This document shows, in pieces, positions 52,246 to 60,835 of a stretch of 64,000 nucleotides of DNA. Numbering within the stretch: position 1 is the first letter of the stretch; each line of letters opens with the position of its first letter. The stretch is taken from the NCBI RefSeq assembly GCF_024612015.1, contig NZ_CP102512.1:10044001-10108000 (forward strand), in the 5' to 3' direction. The notes under the pieces are model-generated. The model searched no databases, was not told the origin of the DNA, and was given only the letters and a program-made list of their open reading frames with translations. The position numbers were made by a program, and so were the translations under genes. The stretch is from Streptomyces sp. CA-210063. Its GTDB lineage: Bacteria > Actinomycetota > Actinomycetes > Streptomycetales > Streptomycetaceae.

Positions 52246-53877
52246 CTACCTTCCGTGCTCTTCGGTGGTGCCCGACGTGGTGTCGGCGGCGGTGTCGGAG
52301 GCGGTGCCCGATGTTTCGGCCCGGTCGGCCACACCCTCCATGGCGGCGACCACGTGCTCGTCCTTCCAGCCGCGGTCGAACTCGGCGACGACCCGCCCGT
52401 GGAACATGACCACGAGCCGGTCGCAGACCTTCAGGTCGTCCAGTTCGTCGGAGACGATCAGCGCGGCCTTCCCGCCGTCCGCGATCTGGCGGATACGGCG
52501 CAGCAGGAACTCCTTGGACTTGACGTCCACCCCGTTGGTGGGCCGGATCGCCACCAGCACATGCGGATCGGTGGCCAGGGCCCGGGCGACGACGACCTTC
52601 TGCTGGTTGCCGCCCGAGAGGGCCGACACGGGGGTGGACCCGCCCGGCGTCTTGATGTCGAGGTCCCGGATCATGCGCTGGGCGAAGGTCCTGGTCCGGG
52701 CGGGCAACACGGTGCCGTACGGGCCCAGTTGGTCGGTGACGGTGAGCGTCGCGTTCTCCGCCACGCTGCGGTTGTTCACCAGCCCCTGCAGATGACGGTC
52801 CTCCGGGACGAGCCCGACCCCGACGGCGAGCGCCGACGGCACACTGCCGCCGCGCACCTGCCGCCCGCGGACCGAGACCGTGCCCTCCTCGGGGCGGTGC
52901 AGTCCGGCGATGGCCTCGCCGACCCGCACATTGCCGCTGGCCGTCGCGCCGGCCAGCCCGACCACCTCGCCCGCGCGCACCGACAGCGACAGGTCCTGGC
53001 AGGCGCCGGGCAGCGTGAGGCCCTCGACCGTCAGGAGTTCGGGGGAGTCGGCCCGTACCGGGGGGCGGTTCTCGACGGTCGCCGCCGCCGTGACGGTGGT
53101 CTCCCCGGTCATGGCCTCCACCAGCGCCTGGTGGCCGAGTTCGGCCACGGGCGCGGTCAGGATGTGTGCCGCGTCGCGGTAGACCGTGACGGTGGTGCAG
53201 AGGTCGTACACCTCTTGGAGGTGGTGCGAGATGAAGAGGAAGGCGACGCCCTGCCGCCGGAGGTCGCGGAGCTTGTCGAAGAGCCGGTTGATGCCGCGGG
53301 CGTCGAGCTTCGCGGTCGGCTCGTCCAGGATGATGAAGCGCGCGCCGAACGACAGCGCCCGCGCGATCTCGACGAACTGCCGCTGCTCGACGGTGAGGTC
53401 CCTCGCCCGCGCGCCGGCGTCCACGTCCACGCCGTACTCGGCGAGCAACTCCTCGGCCCGTCCGCGCAGTTGCTTCCAGCGGATGAGCCGCATCGGACCG
53501 TCGCTCTGCCGGTTCAGGAAGAGGTTCTCGGCGACGGTCAGGTCCTGGATGATCGTGGACTTCTGGTAGACGCAGGCGACCTTGGAGCGCCAGGCGTCGA
53601 TGTCCCCGACCACGGGCGCCGGTTCGCCGTTGAAGCGCAGGGTGCCGGTGTCGGCGTGCTGCAGTCCGGTCAGGATGGACACCAGCGTCGACTTGCCGGC
53701 GCCGTTGCGGCCGACCAGCGCGTGCGCCTCGCCCGGAGCGATGGTGATACGGGCGTCGCGCAGCGCGACGGTGGCGCCGAACCTCTTGCTGATGCCGGTG
53801 GCCTCGGCCACCGGGGCGGGGCTCCCGGCGGCCGGGTTCCCGCCGCCGCCCGCCGGGGCGGTCGCGGTGTCCGCCAT
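52246..53877 (-). CDS. Sugar ABC transporter ATP-binding protein (RbsA type, two ATPase domains)
   Basis: The 543-residue protein has two tandem nucleotide-binding domains. The first has Walker A GRNGAGKST, a signature-like LTVEQRQFVEIARAL and Walker B FIILDEPTAKLD. The second has a degenerate Walker A, AGATASGNVRVGEAIAG, but a good signature, LSGGNQQKVVVARAL. This asymmetry is usual for RbsA/MglA proteins. It powers uptake through the RbsC-like permease. The Walker B region in the second half reads VLVAIRPTNGVDV, also atypical, which fits a non-catalytic site. It follows the binding-protein gene after a 91-bp gap that holds a strong hairpin. Confidence 0.93.
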   Translation of the reverse strand: MADTATAPAGGGGNPAAGSPAPVAEATGISKRFGATVALRDARITIAPGEAHALVGRNGAGKSTLVSILTGLQHADTGTLRFNGEPAPVVGDIDAWRSKVACVYQKSTIIQDLTVAENLFLNRQSDGPMRLIRWKQLRGRAEELLAEYGVDVDAGARARDLTVEQRQFVEIARALSFGARFIILDEPTAKLDARGINRLFDKLRDLRRQGVAFLFISHHLQEVYDLCTTVTVYRDAAHILTAPVAELGHQALVEAMTGETTVTAAATVENRPPVRADSPELLTVEGLTLPGACQDLSLSVRAGEVVGLAGATASGNVRVGEAIAGLHRPEEGTVSVRGRQVRGGSVPSALAVGVGLVPEDRHLQGLVNNRSVAENATLTVTDQLGPYGTVLPARTRTFAQRMIRDLDIKTPGGSTPVSALSGGNQQKVVVARALATDPHVLVAIRPTNGVDVKSKEFLLRRIRQIADGGKAALIVSDELDDLKVCDRLVVMFHGRVVAEFDRGWKDEHVVAAMEGVADRAETSGTASDTAADTTSGTTEEHGR

Positions 53878-53917
53878 GGTGGATACCGTCCTTCGTGGGG
53901 TGGTTGCGAGGGGGTGC

Positions 53918-53948
53918 GGGAGGAGGGACGGGCCGCGTCCCTCCTCCC
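53918..53948 (-). terminator. Intercistronic hairpin between binding protein and ATPase genes
   Basis: gggaggagggacg (53918-53930) and its exact complement cgtccctcctccc (53936-53948) form a 13-bp stem with a 5-base loop. It lies just after the stop of the binding-protein gene. Such hairpins partly stop transcription or protect the upstream RNA, giving more binding protein than membrane components. Confidence 0.8.
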
Positions 53949-53968
53949 TGTCGTCGGCCGGTTCGCGG

Positions 53969-55015
53969 CTAGCCGACGTTGTTGCCCCAGAGGGTCTTGT
54001 CGTCCACGTTGTCCTTGGTCACCAGCGGCGCCGGCAGCTGGTCCTCCAGGCCGTTGGGGATCTCGATGATCGTGGAGTCGTGGTCGGTCTTGCCCGGCTT
54101 GAACGTCTTGCCCTCGGCGGCGGCCTGCGCGTAGTACAGCGCGTACTTGGCGTAGAGGTCGGCGGGCTGGGAGACCGTCGCGTCGATCTGGCCCTTGCGG
54201 ATGGCGTCGAACTCCTGCGGGATGCCGTCGTTGGAGATGATCGAGATGTGGCCCTTCTCCCCGGCGGGCTTGAGCAGGCCCTTCTGCTCGAGGAGCGACA
54301 GGGTCGGCTGCAGGAAGACACCACCGGCCTGCATGTAGATGCCGTTCAGGTCGGGGTGCTGGGCGAGCAGGCTCTGCAGCTTGGCGGAGGCCACGTCGCC
54401 CTTCCAGTCGGTGGGCAGCTCGAACACCTTGATGTCCGGGAACTTCTCCTTCATGCACTGGGCGAAGGCCTCGGAGCGGTCCCGCCCGTTGATCGAGTCC
54501 AGGGCGCCCTGCAGCTCGGCGACCTTGCCCTTGCCGCCCAGCTGCTCGCCGAGGAACTCGCAGGCCTTGGTGCCGTACGCCCGGTTGTCGGCGCGCACGA
54601 CCATGTAGACGTCACCCTTGTCGGGCCGGGTGTCGACGCTGACCACGGGGATCTTCTTCGACGCGAGGGTGTCGAGGGTGGAGGCGATGGCACCGGTGTC
54701 CTGCGGGGCCATGACGACGGCCTTGGCGCCCGTGTTCTGGAACACCTGGACGTTGGCGACGAGCTTGGTGATGTCGTTCTGCGAGTTGCTGAGCGGCAGC
54801 GCGTTGATGTCCTCGGACTTGACGTCCTTCTTCAGGTACTCGGCGTAGGAGTTCCAGAAGTCCGAGTCGGAGCGCGGCAGGTCGATCCCGATGGCGGGCT
54901 GGTCACCGGCCGAGCCGGCGGACCCGGAGCTGTCACGGTTGCACGCGGTGAGGAGGGTGAGGGCCGCGACGGCGCAGGCCGCTGCGGCGGTGGAGCGGGT
55001 GCGAGCGAGCTTCAT
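53969..55015 (-). CDS. Sugar-binding lipoprotein (RbsB type) of the fucose importer
   Basis: The 348-residue protein has a lipoprotein signal (AAAACAVAALTLLTAC) and a type 1 periplasmic-binding fold. It includes IGIDLPRSDSDFWNSYAEYL, VMAPQDTGAIASTLD, VSVDTRPDKGDVYMVVRADN and GRDRSEAFAQCMKEKF. ATG at 55015 has AAGGAG nine bases upstream. It should bind the imported sugar and deliver it to the RbsC/RbsA-like components. It begins the minus-strand operon and faces the catabolic operon across a 410-bp control region. Confidence 0.92.
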   Translation of the reverse strand: MKLARTRSTAAAACAVAALTLLTACNRDSSGSAGSAGDQPAIGIDLPRSDSDFWNSYAEYLKKDVKSEDINALPLSNSQNDITKLVANVQVFQNTGAKAVVMAPQDTGAIASTLDTLASKKIPVVSVDTRPDKGDVYMVVRADNRAYGTKACEFLGEQLGGKGKVAELQGALDSINGRDRSEAFAQCMKEKFPDIKVFELPTDWKGDVASAKLQSLLAQHPDLNGIYMQAGGVFLQPTLSLLEQKGLLKPAGEKGHISIISNDGIPQEFDAIRKGQIDATVSQPADLYAKYALYYAQAAAEGKTFKPGKTDHDSTIIEIPNGLEDQLPAPLVTKDNVDDKTLWGNNVG

Positions 55016-55150
55016 GGCCGGGTTCTCCTTAGCCAGGACGGGGAGGCCGCCCTCCGGGACAGGCATGCGTGGACCGTCGGAGGGGAGGGACAGGGGGTTC
55101 AACCGGTGAACGAGTAGCGGAGTTTGAACGGCCCACGGCTCAGTGGTGCA

Positions 55151-55165
55151 ATTCCTCCGATGTAT
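55151..55165. promoter_or_regulatory. Operator copy 1
   Basis: ATTCCTCCGATGTAT, an imperfect palindrome (ATNCNTC-N-GANGNAT), lies 136 bp upstream of the binding-protein start. It shares at least 13 of 15 positions with each of the other two copies. Confidence 0.7.
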
Positions 55166-55321
55166 CTCGGACGTCGAGGACGTTACGACGGCATTGCCGG
55201 AGTTGACAAGGGGTCGCTCCGCACCAATTGCGCACACGATCTTCGGATGAGGGTGACGCGCATCACTGCTCATTTCGTACATGCCGGACCCGTGAGCTGC
55301 CGGTTACTCCCTGCTCGACAA

Positions 55322-55336
55322 ATACATCCGAGGAAT
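55322..55336. promoter_or_regulatory. Operator copy 2 (inverted)
   Basis: ATACATCCGAGGAAT reads ATTCCTCGGATGTAT on the other strand, matching copy 1 at 14 of 15 positions. Confidence 0.7.
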
Positions 55337-55379
55337 GCGTTGTCAGCCCGCCGAACTGCCCTTAAAGTCACGGTGCGCC

Positions 55380-55394
55380 ATTCCTCCGATGAAT
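55380..55394. promoter_or_regulatory. Operator copy 3
   Basis: ATTCCTCCGATGAAT matches copy 1 at 14 of 15 positions and is the most symmetric copy. It lies 31 bp before the first catabolic gene, a place where a bound GntR protein would block transcription. Confidence 0.7.
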
Positions 55395-55425
55395 AAACGA
55401 CCCTCATGGCAAGGGAGCTGCCCCA

Positions 55426-56478
55426 GTGAAACTGCTACGCGTCGGCGTCCCGGGAGAGGAGCGGCCCGCCGTCCTGACCGACGACGGCCGGCTGCTGGAC
55501 CTGTCCCCCGTGGCCTCCGACATCGACGGCGCCTTCCTCGCCTCCGGCGGAGTCGACCGGGCCCGCGCGGCGGTCGAGGCGGGCGGACTGTCCGAGCTAG
55601 TGCCCCGACAGGCAACGTTCGCCCCGTCACGACGCCCGGCACGCTCCCCCATTCTCGGCTTCGCTCGAACGGGAGGGGCCCCCACCGCCGCACCGGCCGA
55701 AAGCCCAAGTACATCCAGTACGAGGACTTCCGGCCGGCACGCCGAGAGCACGCACCGGACGCCGCTCCTCAATGGGCAAACGTTGCCTGCCGGGGCACTA
55801 GACCCCGACGGCCTGCGGATCGGCGCCCCCGTCGCCCGCCCCGGGAAAGTCATCTGCGTCGGGCTGAACTACCGCGACCACGCCGCCGAGACCGGCGCCG
55901 CGATCCCGCCCCGCCCCGTGGTCTTCATGAAGGACCCGGGCACCGTCGTCGGCCCGTACGACGAGGTGCTGATCCCCCGCGGCTCGGTCAAGACCGACTG
56001 GGAGGTCGAGCTGGGCGTCGTCATCGGACGACGGGCCCGCTATCTGGAGGGCCCCGAGGAGGCGGCCGAGGTGATCGCGGGATACGCGGTCAGCCATGAC
56101 GTCTCCGAGCGCGAGTTCCAGCTGGAGTACTCCTCGCAGTGGGACCTCGGCAAGTCCTGCGAGACCTTCAACCCCATCGGCCCGTGGCTCGTCACCGCCG
56201 ACGAGGCCGGCGACCCGCAGGACCTCGGTCTGCGGCTGAGCGTCAACGGCGTCAAACGCCAGCACGGGCACACCCGCGACATGATCTTCCCGGTCCACCG
56301 GATCGTGGCGTACCTCAGCCAGTACATGGTTCTGGAGCCCGGTGACGTGATCAACACCGGTACGCCCGCGGGCGTGGCCCTCGGCCTGCCCGGCACCCCC
56401 TACCTCCGCCCCGGTGACACCGTCGAGCTAGAGATCGACGGACTCGGGAGCCAGCGCCAGATCTTCGGCCAAGCGTGA
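55426..56478 (+). CDS. Fumarylacetoacetate hydrolase-family enzyme, probable 2,4-diketo-3-deoxy-L-fuconate hydrolase, with in-frame insertion
   Basis: The 350-residue protein has the FAH fold in residues about 135-345: [60 protein letters not shown] and [12 protein letters not shown]. The E-x-E and Asp metal ligands are visible. It should split the diketo acid into pyruvate and L-lactate, the last step of the pathway. Residues 59-125 come from a mobile element; removing them restores [14 protein letters not shown] and a normal length of about 283. The insertion lies in the N-terminal cap ahead of the active-site domain, so activity may survive. GTG at 55426 follows AAGGGAG. Confidence 0.88.
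   Translation: MKLLRVGVPGEERPAVLTDDGRLLDLSPVASDIDGAFLASGGVDRARAAVEAGGLSELVPRQATFAPSRRPARSPILGFARTGGAPTAAPAESPSTSSTRTSGRHAESTHRTPLLNGQTLPAGALDPDGLRIGAPVARPGKVICVGLNYRDHAAETGAAIPPRPVVFMKDPGTVVGPYDEVLIPRGSVKTDWEVELGVVIGRRARYLEGPEEAAEVIAGYAVSHDVSEREFQLEYSSQWDLGKSCETFNPIGPWLVTADEAGDPQDLGLRLSVNGVKRQHGHTRDMIFPVHRIVAYLSQYMVLEPGDVINTGTPAGVALGLPGTPYLRPGDTVELEIDGLGSQRQIFGQA
55601..55797. mobile_element. 197-bp miniature inverted-repeat element (MITE) inserted in frame
   Basis: The ends are 24-bp inverted repeats (55601-55624 and 55774-55797), identical at 22 of 24 positions and beginning tgcccc. The element is flanked by CTAG on both sides (55597-55600 and 55798-55801), consistent with a target duplication. 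Insert plus duplicated target is 201 bp, exactly 67 codons, with no stop in the host frame. The interior holds a tcggcttcgctcga-type hairpin sequence often seen in Streptomyces and no transposase. Confidence 0.9.
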
Positions 56479-56489
56479 AAGGCACCCCC

Positions 56490-57827
56490 TTGACTGCAAC
56501 CCCCGCCCGGATCACCGCGGTCGACACCTATGACATCCGCTTCCCCACCTCGCGGGAGCTGGACGGCTCGGACGCGATGAACCCGGACCCCGACTACTCC
56601 GCCGCCTACGTCGTGCTGCGCACCGACGCCGACGACGGCCTCGAAGGCCATGGCTTCACCTTCACCATCGGCCGCGGCAACGATGTCCAGGTCGCCGCCA
56701 TCGGCGCCCTGCGGCCCCACCTCCTGGGCCGCTCGGTTCAGGAGCTGTGCGCCGACCCCGGCTCGGTCAACCGCGACCTGATCGGGGACAGCCAGCTGCG
56801 CTGGCTCGGCCCCGAGAAGGGCGTGATGCACATGGCCATCGGCGCGGTCGTCAACGCCGTGTGGGACCTGGCCGCCAAGCGCGCCGGGCAGCCCCTGTGG
56901 CGCCTCCTCGCCCACGCCGAACCCGAGTGGCTGGTCTCCCAGGTCGACTTCCGCTACATCGCCGACGCCCTCACCCCCGAGGACGCCCTCCAACTGCTGC
57001 GCGAGGGCCGCACCGGTCTCGCGGAGCGCGAGGCGACCCTGCTGGAGCGCGGCTACCCCGGCTACACCACCTCACCGGGCTGGCTCGGCTACTCCGACGA
57101 GAAACTCACCCGGCTGGCCAAGCAGGCCGTCGCCGACGGCTTCACCCAGATCAAGCTCAAGGTCGGCGCCGACCTCGACGACGACCTCCGCCGTATGCGC
57201 ACCGCCCGCGCCGCCGTCGGCGACGGTGTACGCATCGCCATCGACGCCAACCAGCGCTGGAACATCGGCGAGGCGATCGAGTGGACCCAGGCCCTCGCCG
57301 ACTTCGACCCGTACTGGATCGAGGAACCCACCAGCCCCGACGACATCCTCGGCCACGCCGCCGTCCGCCGGGGCGTCGCGCCGGTGAAGGTCGCCACCGG
57401 CGAACACGTCCAGAACCGCATCGTCTTCAAGCAGCTCCTCCAGGCCGAGGCCATCGACGTCCTCCAGATCGACGCGGCCCGCGTCGGCGGAGTCAACGAG
57501 AACCTCGCGATCCTGCTGCTCGCCGCGAAGTTCGGCGTCCCGGTGTGCCCGCACGCCGGTGGCGTGGGCCTGTGCGAACTGGTCCAGCACCTGTCGATGT
57601 TCGACTACCTGGCCCTCTCCGGCACCACCGACGACCGGGTCATCGAGTACGTCGACCACCTCCACGAGCACTTCACCGCCCCCGTGGTGATGCGCGAGGG
57701 CCACTACGTCGCCCCCCTGACCCCGGGTTTCTCCGCCACCATGCACCCCGGGTCCCTCGCCGAATACCGTTACCCGGACGGCACGTTCTGGGCCGCCGAC
57801 CTCGCTGGACAGGAGGAAGTCGCATGA
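56490..57827 (+). CDS. L-fuconate dehydratase (enolase superfamily)
   Basis: The 445-residue protein matches L-fuconate dehydratases: [19 protein letters not shown] at the start, the catalytic KxK in [10 protein letters not shown], and metal ligands in [20 protein letters not shown] and VATGEHVQN. The catalytic His is in [16 protein letters not shown]. It removes water from L-fuconate to give 2-keto-3-deoxy-L-fuconate. TTG at 56490 follows AAAGG; a GTG at 56475 overlaps the previous stop but has no ribosome site. The gene is coupled to the following SDR by an ATGA overlap. Confidence 0.92.
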   Translation: MTATPARITAVDTYDIRFPTSRELDGSDAMNPDPDYSAAYVVLRTDADDGLEGHGFTFTIGRGNDVQVAAIGALRPHLLGRSVQELCADPGSVNRDLIGDSQLRWLGPEKGVMHMAIGAVVNAVWDLAAKRAGQPLWRLLAHAEPEWLVSQVDFRYIADALTPEDALQLLREGRTGLAEREATLLERGYPGYTTSPGWLGYSDEKLTRLAKQAVADGFTQIKLKVGADLDDDLRRMRTARAAVGDGVRIAIDANQRWNIGEAIEWTQALADFDPYWIEEPTSPDDILGHAAVRRGVAPVKVATGEHVQNRIVFKQLLQAEAIDVLQIDAARVGGVNENLAILLLAAKFGVPVCPHAGGVGLCELVQHLSMFDYLALSGTTDDRVIEYVDHLHEHFTAPVVMREGHYVAPLTPGFSATMHPGSLAEYRYPDGTFWAADLAGQEEVA

Positions 57828-58594
57828 CGGATCTGACAGGTCTCCGCGCGATCGTCACGGGTGGCGCGTCCGGAATCGGGCTGGCCACCGCCCGGCTGCT
57901 GGCCGCACGCGGCGCAGCGGTGGCCGTCCTCGACCTCGACCCCTCCGGGGCGTCGGCCCCGCTGCTCGGCCTCAAGGCCGACGTCACCGACGACGCCTCC
58001 GTACGGGCCGCCGTCGCGGAGGCCGTCGAGCGGTTCGGCGGCCTGGACATCCTTGTCAACAACGCGGGCATCGGCGCGCAGGGCACCGTCGAGGACAACC
58101 CCGACCTCCAGTGGCAGCGGGTCCTCGACGTCAACGTCCTCGGCATGGTGCGCACCAGCCGGGCGGCCCTGCCCCATCTGCGCGACGCGGCCACTGCCCG
58201 TCAGGGCACCGCGGCGATCGTCAACACCTGCTCCATCGCCGCCACCGCCGGCCTGCCGCAGCGCGCCCTGTACTCCGCCAGCAAGGGCGCGGTCCTCTCG
58301 CTGACCCTGGCGATGGCCGCCGACCACGTCCGCGAGGGCGTCCGCGTCAACTGCGTCAACCCCGGCACCGCCGACACCCCGTGGGTGGGCCGGCTCCTCG
58401 ACGCCGCCGACGATCCCGAGGCGGAGCGGGCCGCCCTCAACGCCCGCCAGCCCATGGGCCGCCTGGTCACCGCGGACGAGGTCGCGGCCGCCATCGTCTA
58501 TCTGGCGAGCCCCGCCGCGGCCTCCGTCACCGGCACCGCCCTCGCCGTCGACGGCGGTATGCAGGGGCTCCGGCTCCGCCCGGCGGGCTCATGA
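57824..58594 (+). CDS. SDR, probable 2-keto-3-deoxy-L-fuconate dehydrogenase
   Basis: The 256-residue SDR has [17 protein letters not shown] for cofactor binding, ILVNNAGIG, the catalytic Ser in [13 protein letters not shown], and Tyr/Lys in YSASKGAV. Its place directly after fuconate dehydratase and in the same overlapping operon supports oxidation of 2-keto-3-deoxy-L-fuconate to the 2,4-diketo acid used by the FAH enzyme. An Asp after the second strand (VLDLD) points to NAD rather than NADP. Confidence 0.88.
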   Translation: MTDLTGLRAIVTGGASGIGLATARLLAARGAAVAVLDLDPSGASAPLLGLKADVTDDASVRAAVAEAVERFGGLDILVNNAGIGAQGTVEDNPDLQWQRVLDVNVLGMVRTSRAALPHLRDAATARQGTAAIVNTCSIAATAGLPQRALYSASKGAVLSLTLAMAADHVREGVRVNCVNPGTADTPWVGRLLDAADDPEAERAALNARQPMGRLVTADEVAAAIVYLASPAAASVTGTALAVDGGMQGLRLRPAGS

Positions 58595-59589
58595 GGACCA
58601 GGATCCTCGGCCGCACCGATGTCCGCGTCACCGAACTGTCGTACGGCGCCGCGTGCATCGGCAACCTCTACCGCCCGGTGCCCGACGAGGAGGCCGCCGC
58701 CGCGATCGACGCCGCCTGGGACGCCGGGATCCGCACCTTCGACACGGCACCCCACTACGGCCTCGGCCTGTCCGAACGCCGCCTGGGCGCCGCCCTGCGC
58801 GACCGCCCCCGGGACACGTACACCGTCTCCACCAAGGTCGGGCGCCTGCTCGTGCCCGACGACGGAGGCGGCGACGACCTCGCCCATGGCTTCGCCGTCC
58901 CGGCGACCCTGCGCCGCGTCTGGGACTTCAGCGCCGACGGCGTCCGCCGCTCCCTCGAAGCCAGCCTGGACCGTCTCGGGCTGGACCGGGTGGACATCGT
59001 CCTCCTCCACGACCCCGACGACCACGCCGAGCAGGCCCTCGACGAGGCCTATCCGGCACTCGAACGGCTGCGCGGCGAAGGCGTCGTCGGGGCGATCGGC
59101 GTCGGCATGAACCAGTCCGCGCTCCCGGCCCGCTTCCTGCGCGAGACCGACATCGACGTCGTCCTGCTCGCCGGCCGCTACACCCTCCTGGAACAGGAAG
59201 GCCTCGCCGAACTGCTCCCCGAGGCCGCCACCCGCGGCCGGAGCGTCCTCATCGGCGGCGTCTTCAACTCCGGCCTGCTCACCGACCCGAAGCCGGGCGC
59301 CACCTACAACTACGCGCCCGTCCCGGAACCCGTACTCGACCAGGCCCTGCGCCTGAAGGCGGTCACCGAACGCCACGGTGTGCCCCTGCGCGCCGCCGCC
59401 CTCCGCTTCCCGCTCGGCCATCCGGCCGTCGCGAGCGTCCTCAGCGGCGCACGTTCCCCCGGCGAGGTCCGCGACACCGTGGAGCAGTTCCGCCGCCCCG
59501 TACCGGCCGCCCTCTGGGACGACCTGGGCGCGGAGGGCCTGCTGGCCCCTGAAGCCCCCGTGCCTCTCGAAGAAAAGGAGCCGTCGTGA
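58591..59589 (+). CDS. Aldo/keto reductase, probable L-fucose dehydrogenase
   Basis: The 332-residue protein is an aldo/keto reductase with FDTAPHYGLGLSERRLG (Asp and Tyr of the active site), VSTKVGRLLVP (Lys) and LLHDPDDHAEQAL (His). Such proteins in fucose operons oxidise L-fucose to L-fucono-lactone. The ATG overlaps the SDR stop (ATGA). The same fold includes D-threo-aldose 1-dehydrogenase, which also uses L-fucose, so the call fits both family and place. Confidence 0.88.
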   Translation: MRTRILGRTDVRVTELSYGAACIGNLYRPVPDEEAAAAIDAAWDAGIRTFDTAPHYGLGLSERRLGAALRDRPRDTYTVSTKVGRLLVPDDGGGDDLAHGFAVPATLRRVWDFSADGVRRSLEASLDRLGLDRVDIVLLHDPDDHAEQALDEAYPALERLRGEGVVGAIGVGMNQSALPARFLRETDIDVVLLAGRYTLLEQEGLAELLPEAATRGRSVLIGGVFNSGLLTDPKPGATYNYAPVPEPVLDQALRLKAVTERHGVPLRAAALRFPLGHPAVASVLSGARSPGEVRDTVEQFRRPVPAALWDDLGAEGLLAPEAPVPLEEKEPS

Positions 59590-59897
59590 GGATCGCCCTG
59601 CACACCAAGGTCCGCGCCGACCGCATCGAGGAGTACGAGGCGGCCCATCGCGAGGTCCCCGAGGAACTGACCACCGCCATCCGCGCCGCCGGGGTGAGCG
59701 AGTGGACGATCTGGCGCAGCGGCACCGACCTCTTCCATCTGCTGGAGGTCGAGGACTACGCGGCGATGATCGCCGAACTGGAGAAACTGCCGGTCAACAT
59801 CGCCTGGCAGGCCCGCATGGCCGACCTCCTCGACGTCGTCCACGACTACTCGGCGGAGGGCTCCGACGCCGGACTGCCCGCGGTGTGGGAACTGTGA
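59586..59897 (+). CDS. L-rhamnose/L-fucose mutarotase family protein
   Basis: The 103-residue protein matches the RhaM-type mutarotase family: ALHTKVRADRIEEYEAAHRE, SEWTIWRSGTDLFHLLEVED and LPVNIAWQARMADL. These dimeric alpha/beta proteins convert alpha and beta anomers of 6-deoxy sugars. A GTG start overlaps the previous stop. It would supply the anomer preferred by the dehydrogenase. Confidence 0.9.
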   Translation: MRIALHTKVRADRIEEYEAAHREVPEELTTAIRAAGVSEWTIWRSGTDLFHLLEVEDYAAMIAELEKLPVNIAWQARMADLLDVVHDYSAEGSDAGLPAVWEL

Positions 59898-60817
59898 GCG
59901 GCGCGGACGTACCCGGGCCTGCGAACGGTACGAAATCCGGGGGAGCCGGGGCAGACACGGACGCCCGCCCCGTGATCGTCGACGCCCACCACCACGTCTG
60001 GGACCTCTCGATCCGGGACCAGGACTGGATCACCGGACCCGAACTCGCCCCGTTGCGCCGCGACTTCACCCTCCGCGAGCTGGAGGCGGCGGCACGATTC
60101 GCCGGCGTCACCGCCACCGTGCTGGTGCAGACGATCACCGTGCCCGAGGAGACCCCCGAGTTCCTGGCCCTCGCCGCCGACAGCGACCTGGTCGCCGGGG
60201 TCGTCGGCTGGACCGACCTCACCTCTCCCGATGTCGCCGACGCTCTCGCCAAGCTGCGGGAAGGGCCGGGCGGCGAGTACCTGGTGGGCATCCGCCACCA
60301 GGTACAGGGCGAACCGGACCCGCGCTGGCTGGTGCGCCCGGACGTCACCAGGGGCCTGTCCGCCGTCGCCGACGCGGGACTCGTCTACGACCTCCTGGTC
60401 ACACCCCACCAGCTCCCGGCCGCCGTGGAGGCGGCGGCCCGGCTCCCCGAACTCACCTTCGTCCTGGACCACTTGGGGAAGCCACCCATCGCCTCCGGCG
60501 AACTGGAGCCATGGGCGGGGGAGATACGGCGGCTCGCCGCCCTGCCGAACACCGTGTGCAAACTCTCCGGCCTGGTCACGGAGGCCGACTGGACCTCCTG
60601 GTCCGTCGCGGACCTCGTCCCGTACGCCGACACCGTGCTCGACGCCTTCGGCCCCGGGCGGCTGATGTTCGGCTCGGACTGGCCCGTCTGCCTGCTCGCC
60701 TCCGACTACGTGGAAGTCATCGACGTGGCCGAGTCGTTGGTGTCCGCGGTGAGCCTCGCCGAAGACCGGGAGGTCTTCGGGGGCACCGCGATCCGCACCT
60801 ACGGCCTGCGGATCTGA
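59894..60817 (+). CDS. Amidohydrolase 2-family enzyme, probable L-fuconolactone hydrolase
   Basis: The 307-residue metal-dependent hydrolase has IVDAHHHVWDLS at the start, EYLVGIRHQVQGEPD, FVLDHLGKPPI and LMFGSDWPVC (the catalytic Asp). These match lactonases of the amidohydrolase 2 family that open L-fucono- or L-rhamnono-lactones. A GTG start overlaps the mutarotase stop. It is the last gene of the six-gene catabolic operon and converges on cbiO with 18 bp between. Confidence 0.9.
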   Translation: MSGADVPGPANGTKSGGAGADTDARPVIVDAHHHVWDLSIRDQDWITGPELAPLRRDFTLRELEAAARFAGVTATVLVQTITVPEETPEFLALAADSDLVAGVVGWTDLTSPDVADALAKLREGPGGEYLVGIRHQVQGEPDPRWLVRPDVTRGLSAVADAGLVYDLLVTPHQLPAAVEAAARLPELTFVLDHLGKPPIASGELEPWAGEIRRLAALPNTVCKLSGLVTEADWTSWSVADLVPYADTVLDAFGPGRLMFGSDWPVCLLASDYVEVIDVAESLVSAVSLAEDREVFGGTAIRTYGLRI

Positions 60818-60835
60818 AGCGGCCTCGCCGGAAAC

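Larger units (their letters stand above)
55016..55425. promoter_or_regulatory. Divergent control region of the fucose locus
   Basis: These 410 bp hold no gene. They contain three copies of a 15-bp palindrome, listed separately, and a TTGACA at 55203-55208 without a good partner -10. The DNA is less GC-rich than the surrounding genes, as expected for promoters of both operons. Confidence 0.7.
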
